NCBI GenBank assembly: GCA_900550545.1
Contig: URSS01000029.1
Span: 1-36,172 of the forward strand
Source of the DNA: an uncultured Lachnobacterium sp.
Lineage (GTDB): Bacteria > Bacillota > Clostridia > Lachnospirales > Lachnospiraceae
Direction of reading: 5' to 3'
Length of the DNA: 36,172 bases
How positions within the stretch are numbered: the first letter of the stretch is position 1; every line of letters begins with the position of its first letter. Under the pieces are notes generated by a model. It ran no database searches and had not been told where the DNA came from. It saw only the letters and a list, made by a program, of their open reading frames with translations. This document shows positions 25,751 to 34,332 of the stretch, in pieces. The translations under genes were made by a program, and so were the position numbers.

Positions 25751-26110
25751 ATGGATATTGAATTAGGTGAAGTACAGGCAAAGTTTGCTGACATCATATG
25801 GGAAAGAGAACCAATAGCATCAGGAGAACTGACAAAAATCTGTGAGAAAGAACTGGGATGGAAAAAATCAACGACATATACAGTTCTGAAAAAATTATGT
25901 GAAAAAGGAATTTTTCAGAATGTCAACGGAACCGTTATATCAGTAATTTCGAAAGATGCATTTTATTTTGCCAAAAGCGAGAAGTTTGTAAATGAAAATT
26001 ATAAGGGATCAATCCCGACATTTTTGGCAGCGTTTACAAGTAGAAGGAAACTTTCAAAAAAAGACATTGACGAGATACAGGAGATGATTGATAAAATCAG
26101 GGAGAATTAA
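25751..26110 (+). CDS. BlaI/MecI/CopY-family repressor
   Basis: This 119-residue winged-helix repressor has the family's GEVQAKFADIIWEREPIASGELTKICEKE start and the recognition stretch WKKSTTYTVLKKLCEKGIF (about 37-55). A C-terminal helical dimerisation part contains the region where BlaI proteins are cut by their partner protease. It binds the twin operators just upstream. The start has GGAG shortly before it, and the next gene, encoding the membrane metalloprotease, begins two bases after its stop, so the two form a classical sensor-repressor pair. Confidence 0.93.
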   Translation: MDIELGEVQAKFADIIWEREPIASGELTKICEKELGWKKSTTYTVLKKLCEKGIFQNVNGTVISVISKDAFYFAKSEKFVNENYKGSIPTFLAAFTSRRKLSKKDIDEIQEMIDKIREN

Positions 26111-26112
26111 AA

Positions 26113-27957
26113 ATGAGAGAAGTATTTGCTGCGATTCTTGATAATGCAATGGTTGCCGGAATTATGATTTTGGTTATAGTTCTTATCCGCGTTTTTATGA
26201 GAAAAATGCCAAAGTTCATATGTCCGCTAGTATGGGGATTGGTTGGGATAAAATTATTAATTCCATTTGACATTCATAGTTCATTTGGGCTTCTTCCGAG
26301 TGACAAGATCGTGGAATACAGAGGTCAGGAGCAGGCACCTGTTATCGTAAAAACCGGTTTGCGTATGGTAGATGAAGGCACAAATCATTTTATTGGGAAT
26401 AACATAAATTCCCCATCCACCACCCCGGTGCAGGGGAATTTTTATGATGTATGTGTTTATCTTTGGCTGGCAGGAATTTTTGTATTATTCTTGTATATGC
26501 TTATTTCGTGTTTTATGATGCGAAAAGTGACTTCCTGTTCGGTTGCTGTAGAAGAAAATGTGCGTATTTGTGATGAGATTAATCGCCCGTTTTTACTGGG
26601 AATAATAAGACCGCAGATATATCTCCCATCAGGCATTGAAAAAGATAAATACGAGTACATCGTAGTACATGAGAAAATGCACATAAAACGTGGAGATCAT
26701 ATATGGAAAATATCAGGTTTTTTCCTGCTTGGTATTTACTGGTTTCATCCGCTTTGCTGGCTTGCATATTATCTGTTTTGTAAAGATGTGGAATTTGCCT
26801 GCGACGAAAAAGCGATCAGCGGACGGGATTCCTTGTGGAGGGCAAATTACTGCCAGACTTTATTAGAATGTAGTACGAACCGTAGAAAAGTTATGTTTGT
26901 TCCACTGGGATTCGGAGAGGTAGGCGTAAAGGAGAGGGTGAAAAAAGTTATGGGCTATAAAAAGACAAAAATCAGCATTACAATTTTTCTTATACTGATC
27001 TGCGGTATCATTGTGATATGTTTTGGAACGCGGCACAATGGTTCTGTTGATACAAATAATTCCGCTAAACAGGAAGAGACGGTCGAAAATAAAAGCACAG
27101 AGCAGGAGAAAATTGCCGGACAAAAACCGACGATAAACCTTGACGATTATCCGGGCGCAGATGGTACGCATTTATACTACGCAGATGAAAATAAAATTAT
27201 TTTTGCGGATTATTATGGGCTATTTGTCTATGATACAGAGAATCATAAATACATACAAAGTGTGGATTTAAAACCGATTGGCTGTGACAAAACACAGGGG
27301 GATGATGCATGTGAGATAGCGGTCAATAAAGACGGAACGAAAGTATATTTACATGTTATGTCGGATAAGGAAAACATGTATGAGTACTCTGTCGAAAATA
27401 ATACATTCGTAAAAAAGAAGTATGCCCTTGACGGGAACAACTTGTATAAGGGAATTATCAACGACTCTGGATCTGAGGCAAATTTTACGACAAGTACAGG
27501 AAAAGAGAACTCCTATTATATTGTAAATGGATATAATAATCCATTGGGGGAACTTGGGTATATACGTTATGATCCGGATGCCGACTATAATTTAGTATTT
27601 TCGTTATTTGTAACAGATGATTTGAAAAATGCGACCTACTTCAATCGTTCGGATATCTATGATATCGTCCGAGCTGAGATAAATTATGACGGAAAGCATT
27701 ATGTGTGTGAAGACAAAAAAGTGCTTGCAGATATTCAAACAGGCTATGCGAATGCGGAAAAAGGATATGGTATGTCAGCCTGCCCGTTTACATATGTGAT
27801 GTATTTAACGAGGGAAGATGGAACCGTTGGCATGGTGATACCGGCGATGGATAGCTGCAGAGCCTGCATTATGGGAGATGGTTGGTATGAGCAGAACAAT
27901 TCGATTTCAATGAGTATTTACGATATGATTGAAAAGGGCTTGTTTCAAGTTCAATAG
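26113..27957 (+). CDS. BlaR1/MecR1-like M56 membrane metalloprotease with an unusual sensor domain
   Basis: This 614-residue protein has N-terminal membrane segments (about 8-28, 34-52, 115-138), then the M56 zinc protease with H186-E187-K-M-H190 and the downstream DVEFACDE (near 224), and another membrane segment (about 289-307). In BlaR1 the outer C-terminus is a penicillin-binding-type domain. Here the outer 300 residues lack any SxxK/SxN/KTG set and look like beta-propeller blades (for example GLFVYDTENHKYIQSVD and YEYSVENNTFVKKKY). A different extracellular signal would trigger cleavage of the BlaI-like repressor. It may respond to something other than a beta-lactam; the ligand is unknown. 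Confidence 0.87.
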   Translation: MREVFAAILDNAMVAGIMILVIVLIRVFMRKMPKFICPLVWGLVGIKLLIPFDIHSSFGLLPSDKIVEYRGQEQAPVIVKTGLRMVDEGTNHFIGNNINSPSTTPVQGNFYDVCVYLWLAGIFVLFLYMLISCFMMRKVTSCSVAVEENVRICDEINRPFLLGIIRPQIYLPSGIEKDKYEYIVVHEKMHIKRGDHIWKISGFFLLGIYWFHPLCWLAYYLFCKDVEFACDEKAISGRDSLWRANYCQTLLECSTNRRKVMFVPLGFGEVGVKERVKKVMGYKKTKISITIFLILICGIIVICFGTRHNGSVDTNNSAKQEETVENKSTEQEKIAGQKPTINLDDYPGADGTHLYYADENKIIFADYYGLFVYDTENHKYIQSVDLKPIGCDKTQGDDACEIAVNKDGTKVYLHVMSDKENMYEYSVENNTFVKKKYALDGNNLYKGIINDSGSEANFTTSTGKENSYYIVNGYNNPLGELGYIRYDPDADYNLVFSLFVTDDLKNATYFNRSDIYDIVRAEINYDGKHYVCEDKKVLADIQTGYANAEKGYGMSACPFTYVMYLTREDGTVGMVIPAMDSCRACIMGDGWYEQNNSISMSIYDMIEKGLFQVQ

Positions 27958-27985
27958 TTTTCAAGAAACACAAGAAACACACATT

Positions 27986-28012
27986 ATGGCGCTATGAATT
28001 GAGTAGCGCCAT
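27986..28012 (+). promoter_or_regulatory. Perfect hairpin/operator over the lipoprotein promoter
   Basis: ATGGCGCTA (27986-27994) and TAGCGCCAT (28004-28012) form a perfect 9-base inverted repeat with a 9-base loop. The right arm and loop cover the -35 box. No T-tract follows, so it is either a weak terminator for the protease gene or a repressor site. Confidence 0.6.
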
Positions 28013-28027
28013 ATTCTATGGTACAAT
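27999..28027 (+). promoter_or_regulatory. Promoter of the lipoprotein gene
   Basis: TTGAGT (27999-28004) and TACAAT (28022-28027), 17-base spacer, 45 bases before the ATG. Confidence 0.65.
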
Positions 28028-28071
28028 ACTTATATAGCTTTTAATGGCGGATTTTAAGAGGAGGAATGCTT

Positions 28072-28668
28072 ATGAAAAAGTATACATTACCAATTATTTT
28101 ACTTGCAGTAAGTTTTTCAATTTCGCTTTCCGGCTGTCAGAAGCAGGAGGGAAAAAGCACAGAAGAAAACCGGATCGAAGCAGGAAATACTCAGACGGTA
28201 CAGCCGGAAACCGGAGCACCGGAAGAATCACAGGCACCGGAAGAGGCGGAAAAGGATCTGGCAGAACCTATCGAAGTAGGTATTTCAGAGGAAAATTTAG
28301 AGGGGAAGGCTTTGTACTCTGAATGTCCGTTTGTATATGGGAATTCGGAATGGAAGCTTCAGACTTTTGTGCCGGAGGATATGCTGATCGATGGGGAACT
28401 GGCAATGGATGACAGAGTCAATTTCCTGATACAGGCGGTCTGTGGCGGGAAATCCTATGTGCTGTTTGATGAGATGGTTCAAATCGGAGTGCCGGTGGCG
28501 GATGTGTTTATCGATCAACAGGAGCAGCTGCATATTATTCTCAGGGATGTGCGTACTGCAAAATATAGAGTGACAGATTTTGTCTATGATGCAGAGAATA
28601 AGAAATTTATCGGCAAAGATGCATTAAATGAAGATGCAATCAATTACATCGGAACAACGGGCAGATAG
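28072..28668 (+). CDS. Hypothetical lipoprotein
   Basis: This 198-residue protein has a lipoprotein signal peptide ending in LSGC (cysteine near residue 22). A Glu/Pro/Ala-rich linker (about 25-65) follows, then an unassigned domain of about 130 residues with alternating beta strands (GKSYVLFDEMVQIG, QLHIILRDVRTAKYRVTDFVYD). I do not recognise the family. I start at 28072, because GAGGAGG is properly spaced for that ATG and too close for the one six bases earlier. It follows the BlaR1-like gene but has its own promoter. Confidence 0.75.
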   Translation: MKKYTLPIILLAVSFSISLSGCQKQEGKSTEENRIEAGNTQTVQPETGAPEESQAPEEAEKDLAEPIEVGISEENLEGKALYSECPFVYGNSEWKLQTFVPEDMLIDGELAMDDRVNFLIQAVCGGKSYVLFDEMVQIGVPVADVFIDQQEQLHIILRDVRTAKYRVTDFVYDAENKKFIGKDALNEDAINYIGTTGR

Positions 28669-28718
28669 GCTTTTTTCATATCAAGAAAACGAAGAAAAAA
28701 GGAACTAATAGGAACTGA

Positions 28719-30077
28719 ATGGAAGGAAATTTAACAAGAGGACCAATTTTAAAGACGTTAACGAAACTTGCGATTCCGATTATGGCATCGTCATTTTTGG
28801 GAACATTATACAATATTACGGATATGGCATGGATCGGTCTGCTTGGCGCCAAGGCAGTTGCAGGGGTAGGCGTAGGAGGTATGTTTACCTGGCTCTCGCA
28901 GGGCCTTGCCTCGATGGCAAGGATGGGCGGTCAGGTACAGGTTGCACAGTGCATCGGACGAGGAGAGAGGCAAAAAGCGCATGGATTCGCGCAGACAGCG
29001 ATGCAATTGGCATTATTGATGGGACTGGCTTATGGAATCATTGTAGCGCTGTTTGCCAATCCGCTGGTAGGATTTTTCCGGTTGGAGGATGCGGAAACAC
29101 TGAGAGCCGCGTTGGATTACACCAGGATTGCGTGCGGATGCATCGTTTTTTCTTTTTTGTCCGTAACGTTAACCGGAATATATACGGCACAGGGAGATTC
29201 CAAGACGCCGTTTGTCGCAAATCTTTTTGGTTTAGCGGCGAATATGATTCTGGATCCGGTTTTGATTCTGGGACCGGGACCATTTCCGAGATTTGGGGCT
29301 GCAGGAGCAGCGATAGCGACTGTTTTGGCTCAGGTAATTGTTACCGGGATCATGCTGCTGGGAATTTTCGTGCAGAAGAAGGATAATGTGCTGAAAGGAC
29401 TCCGTTTGTTTGTAAAAATTCCGCTGGAATATGTGGAGGGAATCTGTAAAATCGGAATTCCCACGGCGCTTCAGGGTATGGCGTATTGTTTTATTTCCAT
29501 GATTTTGACGCGCATGGTGGCCGGCTTTGGCCCGGAGGCAATCGCTACGCAGCGGGTAGGTGGTCAGATCGAATCAATCTCATGGAATACGGCGGACGGA
29601 TTTGGCGCAGCTATGAATGCTTTTATCGGTCAGAACTATGGCGCAGGTAAAACCGAACGTGTGAAGAAGGGATATTGGGTATCTTTATGGACCGTTGGCA
29701 TATGGGGACTTTTGATCACCCTTATGTTTGTGTGTGTTCCGACACCGATCGCGAGTGTGTTTTTCCATGAGAAGCAAGCGATTGCAACAGCGGTTGATTA
29801 TTTGATCATTGTCGGATTCAGTGAAGCGTTTTTATGTGTGGAGATGATGACGGTAGGTGCGTTATCAGGACTTGGAAGGACGCGTCTGTGTAGTGTGATC
29901 AGTATTGCCTTTACATCGCTTCGCATCCCGCTTGCAATCATTTTAAGCAGCAGTGTGTTGGGAATTCTGGGAATATGGTGGGCACTTACGACAACAACCA
30001 TGATGAAGGGCATGATATTTACCTGTGTATTTTTACTGATCGTGCGAAAGATGACCGATGCGCAGCGGAATTTATAG
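28719..30077 (+). CDS. MATE-family multidrug/sodium efflux transporter
   Basis: This 452-residue protein has about 12 membrane segments in two similar halves. It begins with the typical LTRGPILKTLTKLAIPIMASSFLGTLYNITDMAWIG, where the N-terminal proline-containing helix 1 and D-x-x-x-I-G motif identify MATE proteins of the DinF/NorM type. The second half begins around IGIPTALQGMAYCF. MATE transporters export cationic or hydrophobic compounds using Na+ or H+ gradients. The substrate is unknown. The start has AGGAA six bases upstream. The gene's last 20 bases overlap an XRE regulator fragment, so the 3' end abuts a rearrangement point. Confidence 0.93.
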   Translation: MEGNLTRGPILKTLTKLAIPIMASSFLGTLYNITDMAWIGLLGAKAVAGVGVGGMFTWLSQGLASMARMGGQVQVAQCIGRGERQKAHGFAQTAMQLALLMGLAYGIIVALFANPLVGFFRLEDAETLRAALDYTRIACGCIVFSFLSVTLTGIYTAQGDSKTPFVANLFGLAANMILDPVLILGPGPFPRFGAAGAAIATVLAQVIVTGIMLLGIFVQKKDNVLKGLRLFVKIPLEYVEGICKIGIPTALQGMAYCFISMILTRMVAGFGPEAIATQRVGGQIESISWNTADGFGAAMNAFIGQNYGAGKTERVKKGYWVSLWTVGIWGLLITLMFVCVPTPIASVFFHEKQAIATAVDYLIIVGFSEAFLCVEMMTVGALSGLGRTRLCSVISIAFTSLRIPLAIILSSSVLGILGIWWALTTTTMMKGMIFTCVFLLIVRKMTDAQRNL

Positions 30078-30270
30078 AGAAAATCAATTAACACAAGAGG
30101 AGTTTGGCAAATTATTTCATGTTACCCGGCAAACGGTTTCAAATTGGGAAAACGGAAAAAGTTATCCCGAATTGCAGATGCTTGAAGGAGATGACCAGCC
30201 TTTCTGCGATATATATGGCGCTACATCTTCCAGTGTATTAATGGAATACCTTTCCCCGGAAGAAATTTGA
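30058..30270 (+). pseudogene. XRE-family helix-turn-helix regulator fragment
   Basis: Residues 8-41 of this frame read ENQLTQEEFGKLFHVTRQTVSNWENGKSYPELQML, the central and best-conserved part of an XRE (HTH_3) DNA-binding domain. The usual leader (M-x-x-G-x-x-I-x-x-L-R-K) is replaced by the end of the MATE gene, and the sequence after LQML no longer resembles the family. It is a broken gene on both sides, joined to an IS110 relic on the right. Confidence 0.8.
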
Positions 30271-30935
30271 GCTTCTTCCGAAGAAGATCTGATTGCATTC
30301 CTTGCTGAAAAAAGCCGCAACCACATTAAGGATATAAGCAAGACCGCAGATTTATTAAAGAAAGCTGCCAGAGATTCTTATCGTCTGGATAAAGCTCTTT
30401 ATGAGCCTTTAAATGTGTCTATTGCCAGTTCTTTCAACTGCATTGAAACCTTTAAAGGAGAAATCAAAGTCATTGGCAATGCTATCGAAAAGGAAATCAA
30501 AGGTTTGAACCCAAATGCCTTTATATTCTTCAATCTATTGATGGCATCGGTCCTGTCTTTGCTGGTGGCATAATTGCAGAAATAGGCGATATAACCGCTT
30601 TTCATTCATCTGATGCTCTTGCCAAGTATGCCGGTCTCACATGGAAATCCAACCAGTCCGGTGATTTCGACGGAGAAGATACTCCCATGATAAAGCCGGT
30701 AATCGTTATCTGCGATACTATCTTGGCGAAGCCGCCAACAGTATGAGAAAACACAACGTTGAGTACGGAGCGTACTATCGAAAGAAGTACAACGAAGTTT
30801 CCAAACATCAACACAAAAGAGCACTCGCGCTGACTTCACGTAAATTCGTTCGTTTGGTTTATGGATTGCTGGCCAGAAACCAACTGTACTCCGGCGTATC
30901 GCTGGATACATCAATTAAAGATTCTAACTGGCCGA
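30271..30935 (+). mobile_element. IS110-family insertion sequence remnant (frameshifted transposase)
   Basis: Translation in shifting frames gives an IS110 transposase from its middle to its C-terminus. First comes SEEDLIAFLAEKSRNHIKD with a helical region, then in the next frame IDGIGPVFAGGIIAEIGDI (about 30535-30592) and YAGLTWKSNQSGDFDGED. After another shift near 30690 it reads AGNRYLRYYLGEAANSMRKH (about 30697-30756) and KHQHKRALALTSRKFVRLVYGLL. This is the IS116/IS110/IS902 Tnp2 domain. The N-terminal DEDD catalytic domain is absent. At least two frameshifts show it is dead. IS110 elements normally lack inverted repeats, so the ends cannot be placed exactly. Confidence 0.9.
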
Positions 30936-31013
30936 ACTTATGTTTTGCTATGAATCATAGGTCTATTAAAGTTACCCTTTTTTCTGAAATACATATCAAA
31001 ATTATTTCAAAAA

Positions 31014-32816
31014 TTAGTTTGACATATCACCAGATTGCTTTTTGGGTATACATATTAAAATATGGGTTCCATCTTTGAAATTTTTCTGTATGCTGATACC
31101 GTAATTGTTGCCATAAGTGAGGCGAAGTCTTTTCTGTATATTCATCAGACCGATACCATTGCAGCCGGTATTCTTATCGTCCATATCAATGGAAGGATCC
31201 AGATGATTGATTTTATCTATAATTTCTTCTGAAATTCCGCAGCCATTGTCCTTTATATGTAAAATAACAGAAGAATCGTCAGAGGCAGCAGTAACTGCAA
31301 TGATCATTTCTTTGAACGAATCATTGAATCCATGGATAATCGCATTTTCAATTAAAGGCTGAAGCGTCAGCTTGGGAATTGCATAGGAGTTCAGCTCCTC
31401 GGGTACGTCAATCAGGACAAGCAGCCTGTTTTGGTATCGGATTTTTTCGATAAATAAATAATTTCTCACATATTCCAATTCTTTTTGCAGGGAAACAATA
31501 TTATCTGCTTTTATGGCAAATCTTAAAAACTTACTCAAAGAGACGATGGATGCCTGTGCCTCGCTGCTTTTTTGAAGTGAAATAAGTCCATTAATACAGT
31601 CAAGAGTATTGTACAAAAAATGAGGATTGATTTGTGCGTATAAAGAAGCTAATTCCGCATCTTTGGTAGCAAGCTCCTGGGCATGCAGGGAGGAGGTGAG
31701 CTGTGAGACTCTGACGAGCATGGAATTATATACATTTTCGAGTTCTTCAAATTCACCTTTTACATTCATATGGATAAGCGCGGCGTTGCCTAAAGAGTCT
31801 GTAGAGCTGATCTTTCTGATAAATTGATTAAAGCGGCCAGAGATGACTCTGTAGGCAAGAATAATAGATCCGGTAATCAATATTACAGATATACTGATAA
31901 GAATAAGTAAGTGACGAAGCAGACGATAGGAGCCGGCATATAGTTTTGAGTCATTGATAATTCCCATAAGTACAAAGTTACCATATTTTAATTCCTGGGA
32001 ATTTGCATGATAATTATAAGCATGCAGGGTTAGTCTGTTGTTATTAAAAAGTTCCTGACAGTCAGAATCAGACAAAAGGGAAAAATTCGAGACAATTTCC
32101 CCCTCTGTGGTAACAAAACAATAGGATGTTGATGAGGATGAAGAATGGTAACCAATAGAATCCGCAAAGACCCGGCTGCTTAACCGAATGGAAAGCAGTC
32201 CGAGAAATTGATCCGTCTGGGATATCTGATTGTTATATATGGCACGAAAGAAGTATAGACTCCGGCTCTGGGTATCCCAAAATAAGTATCCCTGTCCGTG
32301 AAGAGCAGTGATATTGTCTTTCAGCAGTCCGAATAATTCATTTGTACGCTTTTTCTCTGTGTTATAAATTGCACTTGTGGCGTAAAGATCCCCAGCGGCA
32401 TTCTGAATAGAGAGAGTAACGATCGGGTTGTTGATTGTCCAGCTGTTTATAACATAGGAAGAGGAAGAATGATACATATAGTTGTATAAAATATCGGTCA
32501 AGAGTGACTGATCATCCGGAGATGGGGGAGTAACGTTCTTTTGAAGGAGCTGTTGGGTAATATCTGAATAGATGATGGAGTCGGTTGCATAATAAAGGGA
32601 ATCAAAATAACCGTTAAAATTATCGGCTTTGTTCATAATGGCATTTTGGGTTTCCAGGGCAAGCGTATTTTTCATTTGATGAAGGTAAACATTCCAGACA
32701 GAAAATGCAATAAGAATATATCCGAGTATTAATAAAGGAAGTACAGCTGCAAAGTATAACTGTTTAATGCTGAATGATTTAAGTAAATTATCAATCTTTT
32801 CTTTTGCGGTTTTCAT
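31014..32816 (-). CDS. YesM/LytS-type sensor histidine kinase
   Basis: This 600-residue two-membrane-segment kinase (about 15-40 and 285-310) has an extracellular Cache-like sensor of about 245 residues between them, a HAMP-like linker, and then the His_kinase domain. The phospho-accepting histidine is H399 in INPHFLYNTLD, N-box asparagine N491 lies in LIENAIIHG, and the G-box is DNGCGI plus GIGLMNIQKRL. YesM kinases sit beside carbohydrate ABC transporters and signal to a YesN-type AraC regulator; no such gene is in the window. I start at 32816 (AAGGAG just upstream); the ATG at 32831 has no ribosome site. It diverges from the solute-binding protein gene. Confidence 0.93.
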   Translation of the reverse strand: MKTAKEKIDNLLKSFSIKQLYFAAVLPLLILGYILIAFSVWNVYLHQMKNTLALETQNAIMNKADNFNGYFDSLYYATDSIIYSDITQQLLQKNVTPPSPDDQSLLTDILYNYMYHSSSSYVINSWTINNPIVTLSIQNAAGDLYATSAIYNTEKKRTNELFGLLKDNITALHGQGYLFWDTQSRSLYFFRAIYNNQISQTDQFLGLLSIRLSSRVFADSIGYHSSSSSTSYCFVTTEGEIVSNFSLLSDSDCQELFNNNRLTLHAYNYHANSQELKYGNFVLMGIINDSKLYAGSYRLLRHLLILISISVILITGSIILAYRVISGRFNQFIRKISSTDSLGNAALIHMNVKGEFEELENVYNSMLVRVSQLTSSLHAQELATKDAELASLYAQINPHFLYNTLDCINGLISLQKSSEAQASIVSLSKFLRFAIKADNIVSLQKELEYVRNYLFIEKIRYQNRLLVLIDVPEELNSYAIPKLTLQPLIENAIIHGFNDSFKEMIIAVTAASDDSSVILHIKDNGCGISEEIIDKINHLDPSIDMDDKNTGCNGIGLMNIQKRLRLTYGNNYGISIQKNFKDGTHILICIPKKQSGDMSN

Positions 32817-32846
32817 AATGCTCCTTATCATTCAGGGAATCTGATT

Positions 32847-32875
32847 TTTGTATGTATTTATCCGGAAGATGTCAA
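32847..32875 (-). promoter_or_regulatory. Promoter of the histidine kinase gene
   Basis: On the minus strand TTGACA (32875-32870) and TACAAA (32852-32847), 17 bases apart. Confidence 0.7.
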
Positions 32876-32918
32876 AACTTGTGACCTGAATGTAAAATAG
32901 TGTGCAGTACATTTAGTA

Positions 32919-32937
32919 TATGATACATGTTATCATA
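32919..32937 (+). promoter_or_regulatory. Inverted repeat over the solute-binding protein promoter
   Basis: TATGATA (32919-32925) and TATCATA (32931-32937) form a perfect 7-base inverted repeat around CATGT. TATGAT or TATCAT within it could be the -10 box. No good -35 box is upstream, which fits a promoter that needs an activator. Confidence 0.6.
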
Positions 32938-32976
32938 AACATATCAAAAAATAAAGTGTACCGGGAGGTAAAGATT

Positions 32977-34265
32977 ATGAAGGTAAAGAATGTAAAAAAA
33001 TTCTGGCTACTGTAATAACTGCCGCTTTGGCAATTGGGGTAGCAGGGTGTACATCATCAACACCTGAAAAAACTGATGATACAGGAAAAACAAAGGTTTC
33101 AATGGTTATTTTTAGTGGTGGCGGACAGGATACATTTGATAATGCTGCGGCTAAATTTAATGAGATGCAGGATGAGATTGAACTTTCCATTCAGCCGGCA
33201 ACCGGTGACTACAACCAGTATCTGGGTGCCAGGGCCGCATCCAATGACTTGCCGGATATGTTTTGGCTTAATTCATACGCACAGGTACAGCAGTTTGCAG
33301 GAAATGGATATCTTATGGATCTGAGTGATCAGGAATTTACGAGCAAGGTCTATGATTATACCTTGGATGCAGTCAGTTATGACGGCAAGGTTTATGCATA
33401 TCCTCTCAGACAGGAGTTCCTTGGAGTCTTTTATAACACAGAGTTATTTGAAAAAGCAGGAATTACTGAAGTTCCGACTACACGTACAGAATTAAAAGAG
33501 GATTGCCAGAAGCTTCAGGATGCAGGGATTACACCTTTTGCAGCTACCTATAAAGATGCCTGGACACTGAACCATGCATTCAGTTGTCTGCAAGGAGCAG
33601 CTGTTGATAAGAATGATAATATGAAGAGCTGGGTTGCATCCATGAATGATGGTTCCGGAAGCTATAAGACAGATAAGTCCGACAATGTGTTTGAGTTTTT
33701 GGATCTGATGAAAGAAAACTCCGGAAGTAATTATATGGATTCGGATTCTACAGCCGGATTTACAGCTTTTGCTAACGGTGATGCAGCCATGCTGTTTTCA
33801 GGCGAATTTTCACTGTTGAACGTAGCTACGATTAATCCTGATCTTCCGGTTGGACTGTTTGCAGCGCCTGTTACGGACGATCCGTCTGATACCAAGCTGG
33901 ATGTAGATGTTGGTGTTGCTTGTGTCATCAACAGTCAGACGAAAAACAAAGAGGCTTGTTTAAAGGTACTTGAGTATTTGAGTGATAATACCAGTAAGGA
34001 TGGCTGGTTTGCCAATACAAACGATGCTATGGGAGAGGCTGTTCCCTGTATGCCATATGAAGGACAGTATTCAGCAAAATACATGGATGATTATAAAGCC
34101 TATATGGACAATGGAGCACACAGACCGTGGGTATATCAGCAGCTGCCGGCAGGAAGCAATACCGAGATTGGAAACATTATTCAGGCGTATATGGCCGGTT
34201 CTGTAGATAAAGAGCAGGCGCTGCAACAATTGGATGAAAGCAATCAGGAGCTTATTAACCCGTAA
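32977..34265 (+). CDS. Extracellular sugar-binding protein of an ABC transporter, frameshifted in the signal peptide
   Basis: This carbohydrate-binding lipoprotein (family 1 solute-binding type) would deliver sugar to the permeases downstream. The ATG at 32977, after GGGAGGT, reads MKVKNVKKF and hits a stop after CTACTG. Adding one A to the A7 run (32994-33000) restores a normal lipoprotein signal peptide, ILATVITAALAIGVAGC, that leads straight into the 400-residue mature domain. As written, only a TTG at 33027 without a ribosome site could start the long frame, and it would lack most of the signal peptide. The mature part is complete to the stop: KFNEMQDEIELSIQ near the start, DLPDMFWLN, and a C-terminal helix. 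It is followed by a strong hairpin and the two permease genes. Confidence 0.85.
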
Positions 34266-34274
34266 TTAATATAA

Positions 34275-34310
34275 ATAGATAAAGAGGACATTATGTTCCT
34301 CTTTATCTAT
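34275..34310 (+). terminator. Strong intercistronic hairpin (no T-tract)
   Basis: ATAGATAAAGAGGA (34275-34288) and TCCTCTTTATCTAT (34297-34310) form a perfect 14-base stem with an 8-base loop. No thymine run follows. Such hairpins between binding-protein and permease genes are known to stabilise the upstream mRNA or attenuate read-through, giving more binding protein than permease. Confidence 0.7.
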
Positions 34311-34332
34311 TATGGGAGAAAGGAGAAATACT

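Noticed and set aside
30602..30914. Minus-strand frames over the IS110 remnant.
   Set aside because: The plus strand carries recognisable transposase blocks in shifting frames, which explains the region.
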